Below are positions 1 to 7,413 of a stretch of 37,145 nucleotides of DNA, piece by piece. Where the stretch lies: contig NZ_PTRE01000067.1 of assembly GCF_002965065.1 (NCBI RefSeq), positions 1 to 37,145 on the forward strand. The letters are read 5' to 3'. Origin of the DNA: Escherichia sp. MOD1-EC7003. Its GTDB lineage: Bacteria; Pseudomonadota; Gammaproteobacteria; Enterobacterales; Enterobacteriaceae. The notes under the pieces were generated by a model, which was given only the letters and a program-made list of their open reading frames with translations, had not been told where the DNA came from and did not search any database. Within the stretch, counting starts at the first letter, position 1. Every line of letters begins with the position of its first letter. Position numbers and translations under genes: made by a program.

Positions 1-15
1 ATGCGTCATATAACC

Positions 16-121
<106 letters not shown>

Positions 122-126
122 TCGCA

Positions 127-906
127 TTATTTCTTCTTCAATTGCGTCACCACCAACTGGTGGCGCGAATTATAAAACTTACGATAGGTTAAATAGCAGG
201 CAATAATGGTCGACAAGCTGGCGGTTGAGAGCAGCATAAAGGTCACCATAATCTGATATTTAATCGCCTTCACCGGATCAATCCCGGCAAATATCAGCCC
301 GGACATCATTCCTGGCAAACTCACTAAGCCAACCGTTTTTGCTGAATCGACCGTCGGAATTAAAGCCGCACGAATACTGTCGCGAATCAATATCGCTGAA
401 GCCTGTTTTGGCGTCGCGCCAAGACTTAGTTTCTCCTGAATCTGTTGCTGTTCGCTAATCACACGTTGCCCTAAATTGTTGTAACATAACCCTACCGCCA
501 CCATGGCGTTACCGGCTATCATCCCGGCGATAGGGATCACCTGCATCGGGATAAATTCAATCGACCCTGAGAGAATCAGCACCGCCAGGGTAATTCCCGC
601 CCCGACCGTAATGGCAATAAACGATGAGATAAAAGCTTTAGCAATATATTTACTGCGTTTTTGCGCATTCCACGCCGCATTAAAGCAGATAAATAGCACC
701 ATCAATAATGTCAGGCTGGCATCATCCACGCTGAATATATATTTCAGCACATAGCCGACAATAATCAACTGAATTATCGCCCGCCCGACACTCCAGAGAA
801 TATCTTTCTCCAGCGCCAGTTTTTCTTTATGGCTAATTAAGATTGCCACCACCACCAGCATTAATGCCAGTGCCAATGATTCGTTGGTAATATTATGCGA
901 GTTCAT
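127..906 (-). CDS. fetB: FetB, iron export ABC transporter permease
   Basis: This 259-residue protein is strongly hydrophobic, with about seven predicted membrane segments, and belongs to the UPF0014/FetB permease family. With the ATPase FetA it forms an inner-membrane exporter linked to iron efflux and peroxide tolerance in E. coli. I chose the ATG at 904-906 (protein start MNSHNITNES). A longer frame reaching 933 would add nine residues that lie entirely within the fetA coding sequence. The chosen start overlaps the 3' end of fetA by 14 bp, which suggests translational coupling. Length and sequence match the E. coli protein as I recall it. A REP pair follows the stop. Confidence 0.95.
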   Translation of the reverse strand: MNSHNITNESLALALMLVVVAILISHKEKLALEKDILWSVGRAIIQLIIVGYVLKYIFSVDDASLTLLMVLFICFNAAWNAQKRSKYIAKAFISSFIAITVGAGITLAVLILSGSIEFIPMQVIPIAGMIAGNAMVAVGLCYNNLGQRVISEQQQIQEKLSLGATPKQASAILIRDSIRAALIPTVDSAKTVGLVSLPGMMSGLIFAGIDPVKAIKYQIMVTFMLLSTASLSTIIACYLTYRKFYNSRHQLVVTQLKKK

Positions 907-1570
907 AGCGTGCTTCCTGCATTTCTCCGGCATGCGGTTGCAACGTAATCACTTTATCCGCATGATTAATTTCGTCTTTATCGTGTGTCACCCACAGCAC
1001 GGCAATATTTTGCTCGCACACATAGCGATGAATCATCTCATTGACGTTATGTTTATTATTCTCATCCAGCGCACTGGTGATTTCATCCAGCAATAATACC
1101 TTTGGCATAAATTGCAGGTTACGAATCAATGAGATGCGTTGTTTTTCACCACCAGATAACTCGGCGATATTCTTCATCAAAATGCTGTCCGGCAAAGCGA
1201 AACGTTCGAGAAAATCGAGAAAAATAGCCGGGTCGGGCTGCTGGTTACGGATCTGCCAGGGAAAGATCAGGTTATCGTAGACCGTGTCGCCAAACAGCAT
1301 CGGAGTCTGAGCACAGTAAGAAACTTGCTGGCGATAGATTTCTGGCTTTAGTGTGCTGACATCCTCACCTTCAAACAGTAGTGTTCCGCTGGTTGGGCTG
1401 ATTAATGAAGCAACAATTTTCAGCAGCGTACTTTTGCCACAACCTGAGGGGCCGGTAATTAACTTAAATTCGCCAGCACGCAGCGAAAAATTGATGCCAT
1501 TAAGAATTTTCGCCTCACCAGCCAGATATCCAACGTTTTGTAGCTGAAGCAAAGGACTATTTTTCTGCAT
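893..1570 (-). CDS. fetA: FetA, iron export ABC transporter ATP-binding protein
   Basis: This is a 225-residue ABC ATPase. Visible motifs are Walker A GPSGCGKST at residues 40-48, a Q-loop glutamine near 88, signature LSGGEKQR at 138-145, Walker B VLLLDE at 158-163 and the switch histidine H196 in VTHD. It would energise FetB at the cytoplasmic face of the inner membrane. It is the first gene of the fetAB operon and is divergent from qmcA, with about 145 bp between the starts. Identity is certain at family level. The FetA name rests on the fetB partner and the neighbourhood. Confidence 0.95.
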   Translation of the reverse strand: MQKNSPLLQLQNVGYLAGEAKILNGINFSLRAGEFKLITGPSGCGKSTLLKIVASLISPTSGTLLFEGEDVSTLKPEIYRQQVSYCAQTPMLFGDTVYDNLIFPWQIRNQQPDPAIFLDFLERFALPDSILMKNIAELSGGEKQRISLIRNLQFMPKVLLLDEITSALDENNKHNVNEMIHRYVCEQNIAVLWVTHDKDEINHADKVITLQPHAGEMQEARYELA

Positions 1571-1651
1571 CGCTGTTCCCTTTTTCTGATTTTTACTAAA
1601 AACAGTTTATCCTTCGCAGAAATAAGGGGGAACTCTCTTTCAGTAATCAGG

Positions 1652-1657
1652 TATAAT
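1652..1657 (+). promoter_or_regulatory. Candidate -10 box for qmcA
   Basis: A perfect TATAAT lies in the divergent fetA-qmcA spacer, about 60 bp before the qmcA start. No good -35 hexamer is found 16-18 bp upstream (the region reads GGAACTCTC), so a promoter here would be weak or activator dependent. An AGGAGG ribosome binding site at about 1701-1706 precedes the qmcA ATG. Confidence 0.35.
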
Positions 1658-1715
1658 TTGCTTAATCAAGCAGCAATTTTGCGGATTATAGACGGTACAA
1701 CAGGAGGTTTTTCCG

Positions 1716-2633
1716 ATGCTTATCTTTATCCCGATTCTCATTTTTGTCGCGCTGGTCATTGTCGGCGCGGGCGTTAAAATCGTGCCGCAGGGTTATCAAT
1801 GGACGGTAGAACGCTTTGGTCGCTATACCAAAACGTTACAGCCGGGGCTAAGCCTGGTGGTGCCGTTTATGGATCGCATTGGTCGCAAGATCAATATGAT
1901 GGAGCAAGTGCTCGATATCCCCTCCCAGGAAGTTATCTCGAAAGATAACGCCAACGTTACCATCGACGCAGTCTGTTTTATTCAGGTAATTGATGCCCCG
2001 CGCGCCGCTTATGAAGTCAGCAATCTGGAGCTGGCGATCATCAACCTGACCATGACTAACATCCGTACCGTACTGGGTTCAATGGAACTTGATGAAATGC
2101 TCTCCCAACGCGACAGCATCAACTCACGTCTGCTACGTATTGTCGATGAGGCCACCAACCCATGGGGAATTAAAGTCACCCGTATTGAAATTCGCGACGT
2201 GCGCCCACCGGCTGAACTTATCTCTTCAATGAACGCGCAGATGAAAGCGGAACGTACTAAACGCGCTTACATCCTTGAAGCGGAAGGGATTCGTCAGGCG
2301 GAAATTCTCAAAGCGGAAGGTGAAAAACAATCGCAAATCCTGAAAGCGGAAGGCGAACGTCAGTCGGCATTTTTACAGGCTGAAGCGCGTGAACGTTCCG
2401 CTGAAGCAGAAGCCCGCGCCACCAAAATGGTATCTGAAGCCATTGCCTCCGGAGATATTCAGGCGGTGAACTACTTCGTAGCGCAGAAATACACCGAAGC
2501 GTTGCAGCAAATCGGGTCTTCCAGTAACAGCAAAGTTGTGATGATGCCATTAGAAGCCAGCAGCCTGATGGGGTCGATTGCCGGGATTGCTGAGCTGGTG
2601 AAAGACAGCGCCAACAAGCGGACTCAGCCATGA
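1716..2633 (+). CDS. qmcA: QmcA, SPFH/Band 7 (stomatin-like) membrane protein
   Basis: This 305-residue protein has one N-terminal membrane segment (about residues 1-20). A Band 7/SPFH domain follows, then a charged, alanine- and glutamate-rich coiled coil with near-repeats of the type ILKAEGE(K/R)QS (about residues 185-235). It is a quality-control or scaffold protein of the inner membrane related to HflK/HflC, known in E. coli as a multicopy suppressor of loss of HtpX and FtsH. AGGAGG lies upstream of the ATG. The stop overlaps the ybbJ start (ATGA), so the pair is co-translated. SPFH plus NfeD-type gene pairs are widely conserved, which supports a joint role. Confidence 0.95.
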   Translation: MLIFIPILIFVALVIVGAGVKIVPQGYQWTVERFGRYTKTLQPGLSLVVPFMDRIGRKINMMEQVLDIPSQEVISKDNANVTIDAVCFIQVIDAPRAAYEVSNLELAIINLTMTNIRTVLGSMELDEMLSQRDSINSRLLRIVDEATNPWGIKVTRIEIRDVRPPAELISSMNAQMKAERTKRAYILEAEGIRQAEILKAEGEKQSQILKAEGERQSAFLQAEARERSAEAEARATKMVSEAIASGDIQAVNYFVAQKYTEALQQIGSSSNSKVVMMPLEASSLMGSIAGIAELVKDSANKRTQP

Positions 2634-3088
2634 TGGAGTTAATGGTCGTTCATCCACATATTTTCTGGCTCAGTCTCGGCGGGTTGCTGCTGGCAGCCGA
2701 GATGTTGGGTGGAAACGGTTATCTGTTGTGGAGCGGCGTGGCAGCGGTGATTACCGGTCTGATGGTCTGGCTGGTGCCGCTGGGTTGGGAGTGGCAAGGG
2801 GTGATGTTTTCCGTCCTGACGCTGCTTGCCGCCTGGCTGTGGTGGAAATGGTTGTCGCGGCGGGGTCGCGAACAAAAGCACAGCGACAGTCATTTAAACC
2901 AGCGCGGGCAGCAGCTAATTGGCCGACGTTTTGTGTTGGAAACGCCGTTGGTTAACGGACGCGGTCATATGCGCGTCGGCGACAGTTCATGGCCTGTCAG
3001 CGCCAGCGAGGATTTAGCCGCAGGTACGCATGTTGAGGTGATTGCGATAGAAGGGATAACGCTGCTCATCCGTGCAGTCATCGCCTGA
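2630..3088 (+). CDS. ybbJ: YbbJ, NfeD-like inner membrane protein
   Basis: This 152-residue protein has two or three hydrophobic segments in residues 5-75, then a short soluble domain containing [17 protein letters not shown], typical of the NfeD C-terminal OB-fold. It is the likely partner of QmcA. The start at 2630 overlaps the qmcA stop; a second in-frame ATG follows at 2633, so the first methionine is not certain. The TGA stop (3086-3088) lies within the first copy of a REP array, so the repeat directly bounds the gene. Confidence 0.92.
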   Translation: MMELMVVHPHIFWLSLGGLLLAAEMLGGNGYLLWSGVAAVITGLMVWLVPLGWEWQGVMFSVLTLLAAWLWWKWLSRRGREQKHSDSHLNQRGQQLIGRRFVLETPLVNGRGHMRVGDSSWPVSASEDLAAGTHVEVIAIEGITLLIRAVIA

Positions 3089-3340
3089 TGCGACGCTAAC
3101 GCGTCTTATCAGGCCTACAAAACCCGCCAGGCTGTGCGCGAACGTAGGCCGGATAAGGCGTGTACGCCGCGTCCGGCTGTCGTGCGCCGATGCCTGATGC
3201 GACGCTAACGCGTCTTATCAGGCCTACAAACCTGCCAGGCTGTGTGCGAACGTAGGCCGGATAAGGCGTGTACGCCGCATCCGGCTGTCATGCGCCGATG
3301 CCTGATACGACGCTAACGCGTCTTATCAGGCCTACAAACT
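3083..3340. repeat. Tandem REP/BIME array, about 2.4 units of 108-109 bp
   Basis: GCCTGATGCGACGCTAACGC begins at 3083 and recurs at 3192; a third copy with one change (GATACG) begins at 3300. Spacings are 109 and 108 bp. Between these copies lie opposite-orientation REPs of the form GTAGGCCGGATAAGGCGTGTACGCCGC(G/A)TCCGGC. Alternating inverted REPs at constant spacing are typical of a BIME-2 array. It begins at the stop codon of ybbJ. Confidence 0.92.
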
Positions 3341-3657
3341 GTTGAAGAAAGGCCAGTTTGTGAGTTATTTAAAATGAAAGAAAAGAAAAAACGTATATTA
3401 TGATTATTGGCGCATTTTTCTTTGCGTTTTTGCAAGTGGTGTTATTATCCTCCGGGTTCACGCAGTGAATGTCAGTAACGAAATCCGGAAAAGCTTATTT
3501 CAGTCAGGTCGTATTTTGGTAGAAAGCTTGTAGCATATTCTTTCCACGCAAAATGGCATTAACAGCTAATGAGCACCTTTCCCGTTTAAAGGGTGACAGC
3601 CACCACGGTTATTTTCTGGCACAGTTCAGGGATATGAATTTTTGGCTAAGGAGTAGC
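3341..3657 (+). other. Intergenic leader upstream of the unrecognised gene
   Basis: This AT-rich spacer contains a TATTAT (3443-3448) that could be a -10, with only a poor TTTGCG (3421-3426) as -35. It also holds two tiny overlapping reading frames: nine codons (3374-3403, lysine rich) and 22 codons (3400-3468, hydrophobic), joined by an ATGA overlap. No recognisable RNA gene or repeat was seen. Positions 3553-3657 are open in frame with the downstream gene and could be its N-terminus if translation starts at 3553. Confidence 0.3.
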
Positions 3658-4881
3658 ATGATCTTCCCCTTTAGAAAGCCTGAAGTACGCCTGCTGAGAC
3701 AGACCACCACAGGCGTCATTTTTTCCGTAAAGTCTGGAAAAGGGTTTCTGCGTCAGTGTGTGGTTAACGATCCGCACACTGATGCAAGTATTCATTCGCT
3801 CTCCTGGCAAGATATACCATTGATACGTTTCTGGTCCAAGGCTAGCTGCCCCACCTGCGCGGAGTTTGTCTACAGCGGTTTTGCGGCTGATGAACAGGGC
3901 GTCGCGCAATTTTTGTCTGCCATCGAAAACTGGAATCGCCCATGGTCTGACATGATGGACGCCTTTACCGCACTGACGCCACTGTTCTCATGCCTTGCTG
4001 ATGGCTATTACTTGCTGGAAGATCGCGAACTTTACCCGACTGATGGTAACGGACACTTCTTTTGGGCGGCAACGGACCATCGCAGTAGTAACCCGGCAAC
4101 GGTTGCCATCTGGGATCATGAATATGGCTATTACAGTGACACCGCCCCCTGTTTCCTTCTTCCAGGGCAACCGCCATCACATTTTAATCCAGAACGGGCG
4201 ACCTGGTATCGAGATAAACCCGACATCCGCGCTCTGGCCTGGTATCTCACTGATTCATACCTGTGCGTCATGCTCGACGGGCACCATAAAGCCACTGCTG
4301 CCGCGCTGGAAGGGCGTCCGCTGAAAACACTGGTGATCAGTACTGCGACCCATTTTAATGAGGAGCAGCAAAAACTGTTATTTCCGGGCGGGGAATTTCT
4401 GCAAAAAACAGAGTTGCAGTGGCGCGTTCCCAAAATCACGCCATGGAACAAATTACCGGCCAGCGCATGGGAGAGTTTCGGCCCCGATCAGCACGTCTGC
4501 ATATACGAAAACTGGTCAAAAGAGTTGACGCAGAGTGTCAGTCGTTACCCTTCACTGAATCAAGCCTGGCAAATTGCTGAAGCCGGGAATTTGAGCGAAG
4601 CAAACATAGCGCGAATGATCAACGAAGGATTGACGGGCGACGAGTTACCCGAAGTTATTTTGCAGGCGCTTTTTTATCACAATTACACACTATTTATTAA
4701 TTTTGCCCGTTTCATTACACACGAGCCAACTTATGCCCGACATCGCCACATAACCTTCAGGTTAATGGCACAAAACCGAACGCCGCAAGCAGATGCCTTT
4801 TTTCTTGATTTTGCCATCAACGATGACGGCGAACGTCCGGAATTGACGAAAATAATGGACGACTATTACCGTCAGCCTTAG
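3658..4881 (+). CDS. Unrecognised protein with ParB/sulfiredoxin-like DGHHK motif
   Basis: I do not recognise this gene. Starting at 3658 it encodes 407 residues. That ATG has AAGGAG four bases upstream, and the codons just before it are rare (CTA, AGG, AGT). An in-frame ATG at 3553 would add 35 residues but has no Shine-Dalgarno. No signal peptide or membrane span is apparent, so it is probably cytoplasmic. Numbered from 3658, a CPTC pair lies at residues 64-67. LDGHHKATAAALEGRPLKTL lies at about 206-225, flanked by hydrophobic strands. The pattern of strand, DGHH(R/K), helix, Gly, strand resembles the phosphate-binding region of ParB, sulfiredoxin and DUF1015-type folds; here Lys replaces the usual Arg. 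The C-terminal third is helical in character and unassigned. Its TAG abuts the convergent cueR stop with no gap. I do not recall this gene in K-12. Function unknown. Confidence 0.8.
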   Translation: MIFPFRKPEVRLLRQTTTGVIFSVKSGKGFLRQCVVNDPHTDASIHSLSWQDIPLIRFWSKASCPTCAEFVYSGFAADEQGVAQFLSAIENWNRPWSDMMDAFTALTPLFSCLADGYYLLEDRELYPTDGNGHFFWAATDHRSSNPATVAIWDHEYGYYSDTAPCFLLPGQPPSHFNPERATWYRDKPDIRALAWYLTDSYLCVMLDGHHKATAAALEGRPLKTLVISTATHFNEEQQKLLFPGGEFLQKTELQWRVPKITPWNKLPASAWESFGPDQHVCIYENWSKELTQSVSRYPSLNQAWQIAEAGNLSEANIARMINEGLTGDELPEVILQALFYHNYTLFINFARFITHEPTYARHRHITFRLMAQNRTPQADAFFLDFAINDDGERPELTKIMDDYYRQP

Positions 4882-5289
4882 TCACCCCGCCCGATGATGA
4901 CAGCAGCCGGAGAGATTTTCGATAATCGGGCACTCTGCGCTGTCATCACCGGGGCAAGCATTCGCCAGCGCCAGCAGCTGGTCGCGCATGGATTGCAGTT
5001 CTTCGATATGCCGTTCGATCTCCGCTACCTTCTCCAGAGTGCGCCGTTTTACATCGGCGCTGTGGCGCTGCGGGTCGTTAAACAGATTCACCAGTTCGCC
5101 GCTCTCTTCCAGATTAAAGCCCACCTGGCGTGCCTGGCGCAGTAAGGTCAATTCGTTGAGATGCTGCTGCGTGTAAATACGATAACCGTTTTCGCTGCGC
5201 ATCGGCGGCGTCACCAGTCCCTTCTCTTCATAGAAGCGAATGGCTTTGCTGGTCAGGCCGGTAATTTTTGCTACATCGCTAATGTTCAT
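4882..5289 (-). CDS. cueR: CueR, Cu(I)-responsive MerR-family activator
   Basis: This 135-residue protein starts with a MerR winged helix-turn-helix ([20 protein letters not shown]), continues with a dimerisation helix and ends with the metal loop. The Cu(I) ligands C112 and C120 are present, as is S77, which marks the monovalent-metal group of MerR sensors. The C-terminus carries the CCHH tail. It binds the elongated-spacer promoters of copA and cueO and distorts them to activate transcription. Its binding dyad is present upstream of copA in this window. It lies downstream of ybaT on the same strand, with a 124-bp gap that may hold its own promoter. AGGAGG lies about 13 nt before the ATG. 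Confidence 0.97.
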   Translation of the reverse strand: MNISDVAKITGLTSKAIRFYEEKGLVTPPMRSENGYRIYTQQHLNELTLLRQARQVGFNLEESGELVNLFNDPQRHSADVKRRTLEKVAEIERHIEELQSMRDQLLALANACPGDDSAECPIIENLSGCCHHRAG

Positions 5290-5413
5290 CGTTCGCGCAA
5301 CGCCTCCTGTGCTTTGTTAAAGGGTTTAAACAGATATTCAAGCACGTTTTTTTGCCGGTGCGAATATCGACCGTCGCCACAATAGTACAGAAAGTACTGC
5401 GCACAGAGAGGTT

Positions 5414-6706
5414 TTATATGGCTTTATTGCGCTTCATGGCCATTGCCACAATAAGGCTGAGTAAGAGTACGCCAATAATCCATATCAACGCACGGCTGCC
5501 CTGGGACCAGAGACTGTAAATAAAGCCTACGATCACCAATAACATAACCAACGTGCCAACGATAAGAATCGGCAACGAAGCGTGAATATCATGACGTAAT
5601 CGGATCGCCACCACAAAAACCGCCAGGTAGCAGAGCAAAAAGGTGGCGCTGGCAACGCTGGCAAGTGAGCCTAAATTCAGCGCCGCCGTCATCAGCATAA
5701 TCAACACCACGACAATAATGTTGCCCCAGGTACTCTGCCGCCACAGGGATTTATTCATTAACTTCGGCAGTTCGCGTTCGCTGCCCATGTTGTCCATGAT
5801 GTTAAACACAGCGAACAGATTCGCGTTGATGGCTGAAGCCGTCGCCAGTAAAGCACCGATGACGACGATCACATAACCCACATGCCCGAGGAGCGGAGAA
5901 GCAGCCTGCGCTACAGCGGTATCAGCATATTTTTCTAACTCTAATGCCGATACATCGCCCAGCAGTACCAGCGCCAGCGCGATGTAAAGCAGCGTGGTAA
6001 CACCAATCGCCACCAGAAACGCCCGTGGCATAATGACCGCCGGATCTTTCACTTTATCTGCCGCGTTCGCCATCATGCCAAAGCCCGCATAAGCAAGAAA
6101 GGTTATCCCGATACAGGAGAAGAACGCACCGGAGCTGGGGGGCGCAGAGACGGAAATATGCGCCGGTTGCAGCGACCAGACTCCGGCAATAATCAGCAAT
6201 AACAGGATCATCATTTTAATGCCGACGAGGATCACTTCCAGCCGCCCTACCGCATGGTTGCTTAAGGAGTTGAATAGCGTCATCACCGCAATGATCCCCA
6301 ACGCGTAGAGCAAAATAAGGTGCTCCTCCTGGCTGCCTTCATGCAAAAACTGCACAGCATAAGCGCCAAAAGCACGGGCGACCATGGCGATGCTTACCGC
6401 CAGCGTCAACAGGTACAGTAACGAGAGCGCCAGCGAAAAGATGCCGTTGCCTAATCCGCGACGAAAGAAGTCGATAATACCGCCATTGCTGGGATAGCTT
6501 GCCCCCAAACGCGCATAGGCATAACCGGAAAACATCGCCACAATACCGCCAAAAGCAAAGGCGACCCAGGTCGACGCTTCCATTAGCAACGCAGCCTGCC
6601 CCAGCAGCGCGAAAATCCCCGCCCCCACCATTGCCCCAATGCCGATGGAAACGACGTTCCATAGACCGAGGGGTTTGTTACCGTTATTCCCTTCCGTGTT
6701 CATCAT
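5414..6706 (-). CDS. ybaT: YbaT, APC-superfamily amino acid transporter
   Basis: This 430-residue polytopic protein has about 12 membrane segments. The APC signature GIGAMVGAGIFALLGQ lies in the first helix (about residues 21-36). It is a predicted inner-membrane amino acid permease. In E. coli the gene follows glutaminase ybaS/glsA, which suggests a role in glutamine or glutamate transport, but the substrate is not shown by sequence. Two adjacent ATGs (6704-6706 and 6701-6703) could serve as start. The first lies two bases after the stop of the upstream glsA remnant, so the operon junction is intact even though glsA is deleted internally. Confidence 0.93.
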   Translation of the reverse strand: MMNTEGNNGNKPLGLWNVVSIGIGAMVGAGIFALLGQAALLMEASTWVAFAFGGIVAMFSGYAYARLGASYPSNGGIIDFFRRGLGNGIFSLALSLLYLLTLAVSIAMVARAFGAYAVQFLHEGSQEEHLILLYALGIIAVMTLFNSLSNHAVGRLEVILVGIKMMILLLLIIAGVWSLQPAHISVSAPPSSGAFFSCIGITFLAYAGFGMMANAADKVKDPAVIMPRAFLVAIGVTTLLYIALALVLLGDVSALELEKYADTAVAQAASPLLGHVGYVIVVIGALLATASAINANLFAVFNIMDNMGSERELPKLMNKSLWRQSTWGNIIVVVLIMLMTAALNLGSLASVASATFLLCYLAVFVVAIRLRHDIHASLPILIVGTLVMLLVIVGFIYSLWSQGSRALIWIIGVLLLSLIVAMAMKRNKAI

Positions 6707-6708
6707 GA

Positions 6709-6939
6709 TCAGCCCTTAAACACGTTATAGCCGAGTTGTTTAGCGACCGATGCCACCATTTTTTGACCGCGAACACTGTTGCCTTCTTCGTCCAGCGGTG
6801 GTAAGAACGCGGCAATTCCCATCACACCTGGGACTACCGCCAGAAAGGGAATGTAATCGGCATTCTGTCCGTCGTTAAGTGAGTGAAATTGGGTGTAAGC
6901 CTGCTCCACTGCCTGCTGTAATTTGTTTGCATCTAACAT
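6709..6939 (-). pseudogene. glsA: glsA/ybaS glutaminase remnant with in-frame internal deletion
   Basis: The 76-codon frame joins the extreme N-terminus of acid-resistance glutaminase YbaS (MLDANKLQQA through about residue 34, ending PFLA) to its extreme C-terminus (VVPGVMGIAAF through YNVFKG). The family length is about 310 residues, so roughly 234 codons are missing, including the SxxK catalytic motif. The product cannot be a glutaminase. The junction is near 6822-6840. From recall, the intact protein reads FLANVPG at the left edge and ILAVVPG at the right edge, so recombination between short similar sequences is plausible. Start, frame, stop and the 2-bp spacing to ybaT are retained. The deletion claim depends on remembered homologue sequence; no assembly check was possible. 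Confidence 0.85.
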
Positions 6940-7131
6940 CTTTTGTTAACCCCTTTTTATAGATGCGGGAGGTAATTCCTCACCCCAGTGCCGATTTTCA
7001 GGCACCCTGATTTAACTTAGCACCCACAACTTAACTGCAGGAAAACAAAGAGATAAATGTCTAATCCTGATGCAAATTGAGCCGATTTTTTTAATCTTTA
7101 CGGACTTTTACCCGCCTGGTTTATTAATTTC

Positions 7132-7162
7132 TTGACCTTCCCCTTGCTGGAAGGTTTAACCT
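7132..7162 (+). promoter_or_regulatory. copA promoter with CueR operator
   Basis: The -35 TTGACC (7132-7137) and -10 TAACCT (7157-7162) are separated by 19 bp, the over-long spacer typical of MerR-family targets. A perfect 7-bp inverted repeat, ACCTTCC (7135-7141) and GGAAGGT (7149-7155), lies within the spacer and is the CueR dyad. The regulator cueR is encoded 1.9 kb away in this window. Confidence 0.93.
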
Positions 7163-7201
7163 TTATCACAGTCAGTCAAAACTGTCTTAAAGGAGTGTTT
7201 T

Positions 7202-7413
7202 ATGTCACAAACTATCGACCTGACCCTGGACGGCCTGTCCTGCGGTCACTGCGTTAAACGCGTGAAAGAAAGTCTCGAACAGCGCCCTGATGTTGAGCAG
7301 GTAGATGTGTCTATCACTGAAGCGCACGTTACCGGGACTGCCAGTGCAGAACAGCTGATCGAAACCATCAAACAAGCGGGTTATGACGCATCTGTAAGCC
7401 ACCCAAAGGCTAA
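7202..7413 (+). CDS. copA: CopA(Z), copper chaperone made by -1 frameshifting in copA
   Basis: The heptamer CCCAAAG (7402-7408) is read in the zero frame as C CCA AAG (codons 68 and 69). A -1 slip gives CCC AAA, then GGC and an immediate TAA at 7411-7413. The product has 70 residues and is the first heavy-metal domain alone, ending SHPKG. This is the programmed frameshift reported for E. coli copA, which makes a cytosolic Cu(I) chaperone from the pump gene. The slip site and the stop are seen directly; efficiency and any downstream pseudoknot were not evaluated. Confidence 0.85.

Noticed and set aside
3083..3340. CRISPR array
   Set aside because: The repeats are palindromic REP elements at 108-109 bp spacing with conserved interior sequence. 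There are no unique spacers and no cas genes.
3341..4881. Recent mobile-element insertion carrying the unrecognised gene
   Set aside because: No transposase, integrase, terminal inverted repeat or target duplication was seen, and the gene ends flush with cueR. A stable gene present in some lineages and lost in others fits better.
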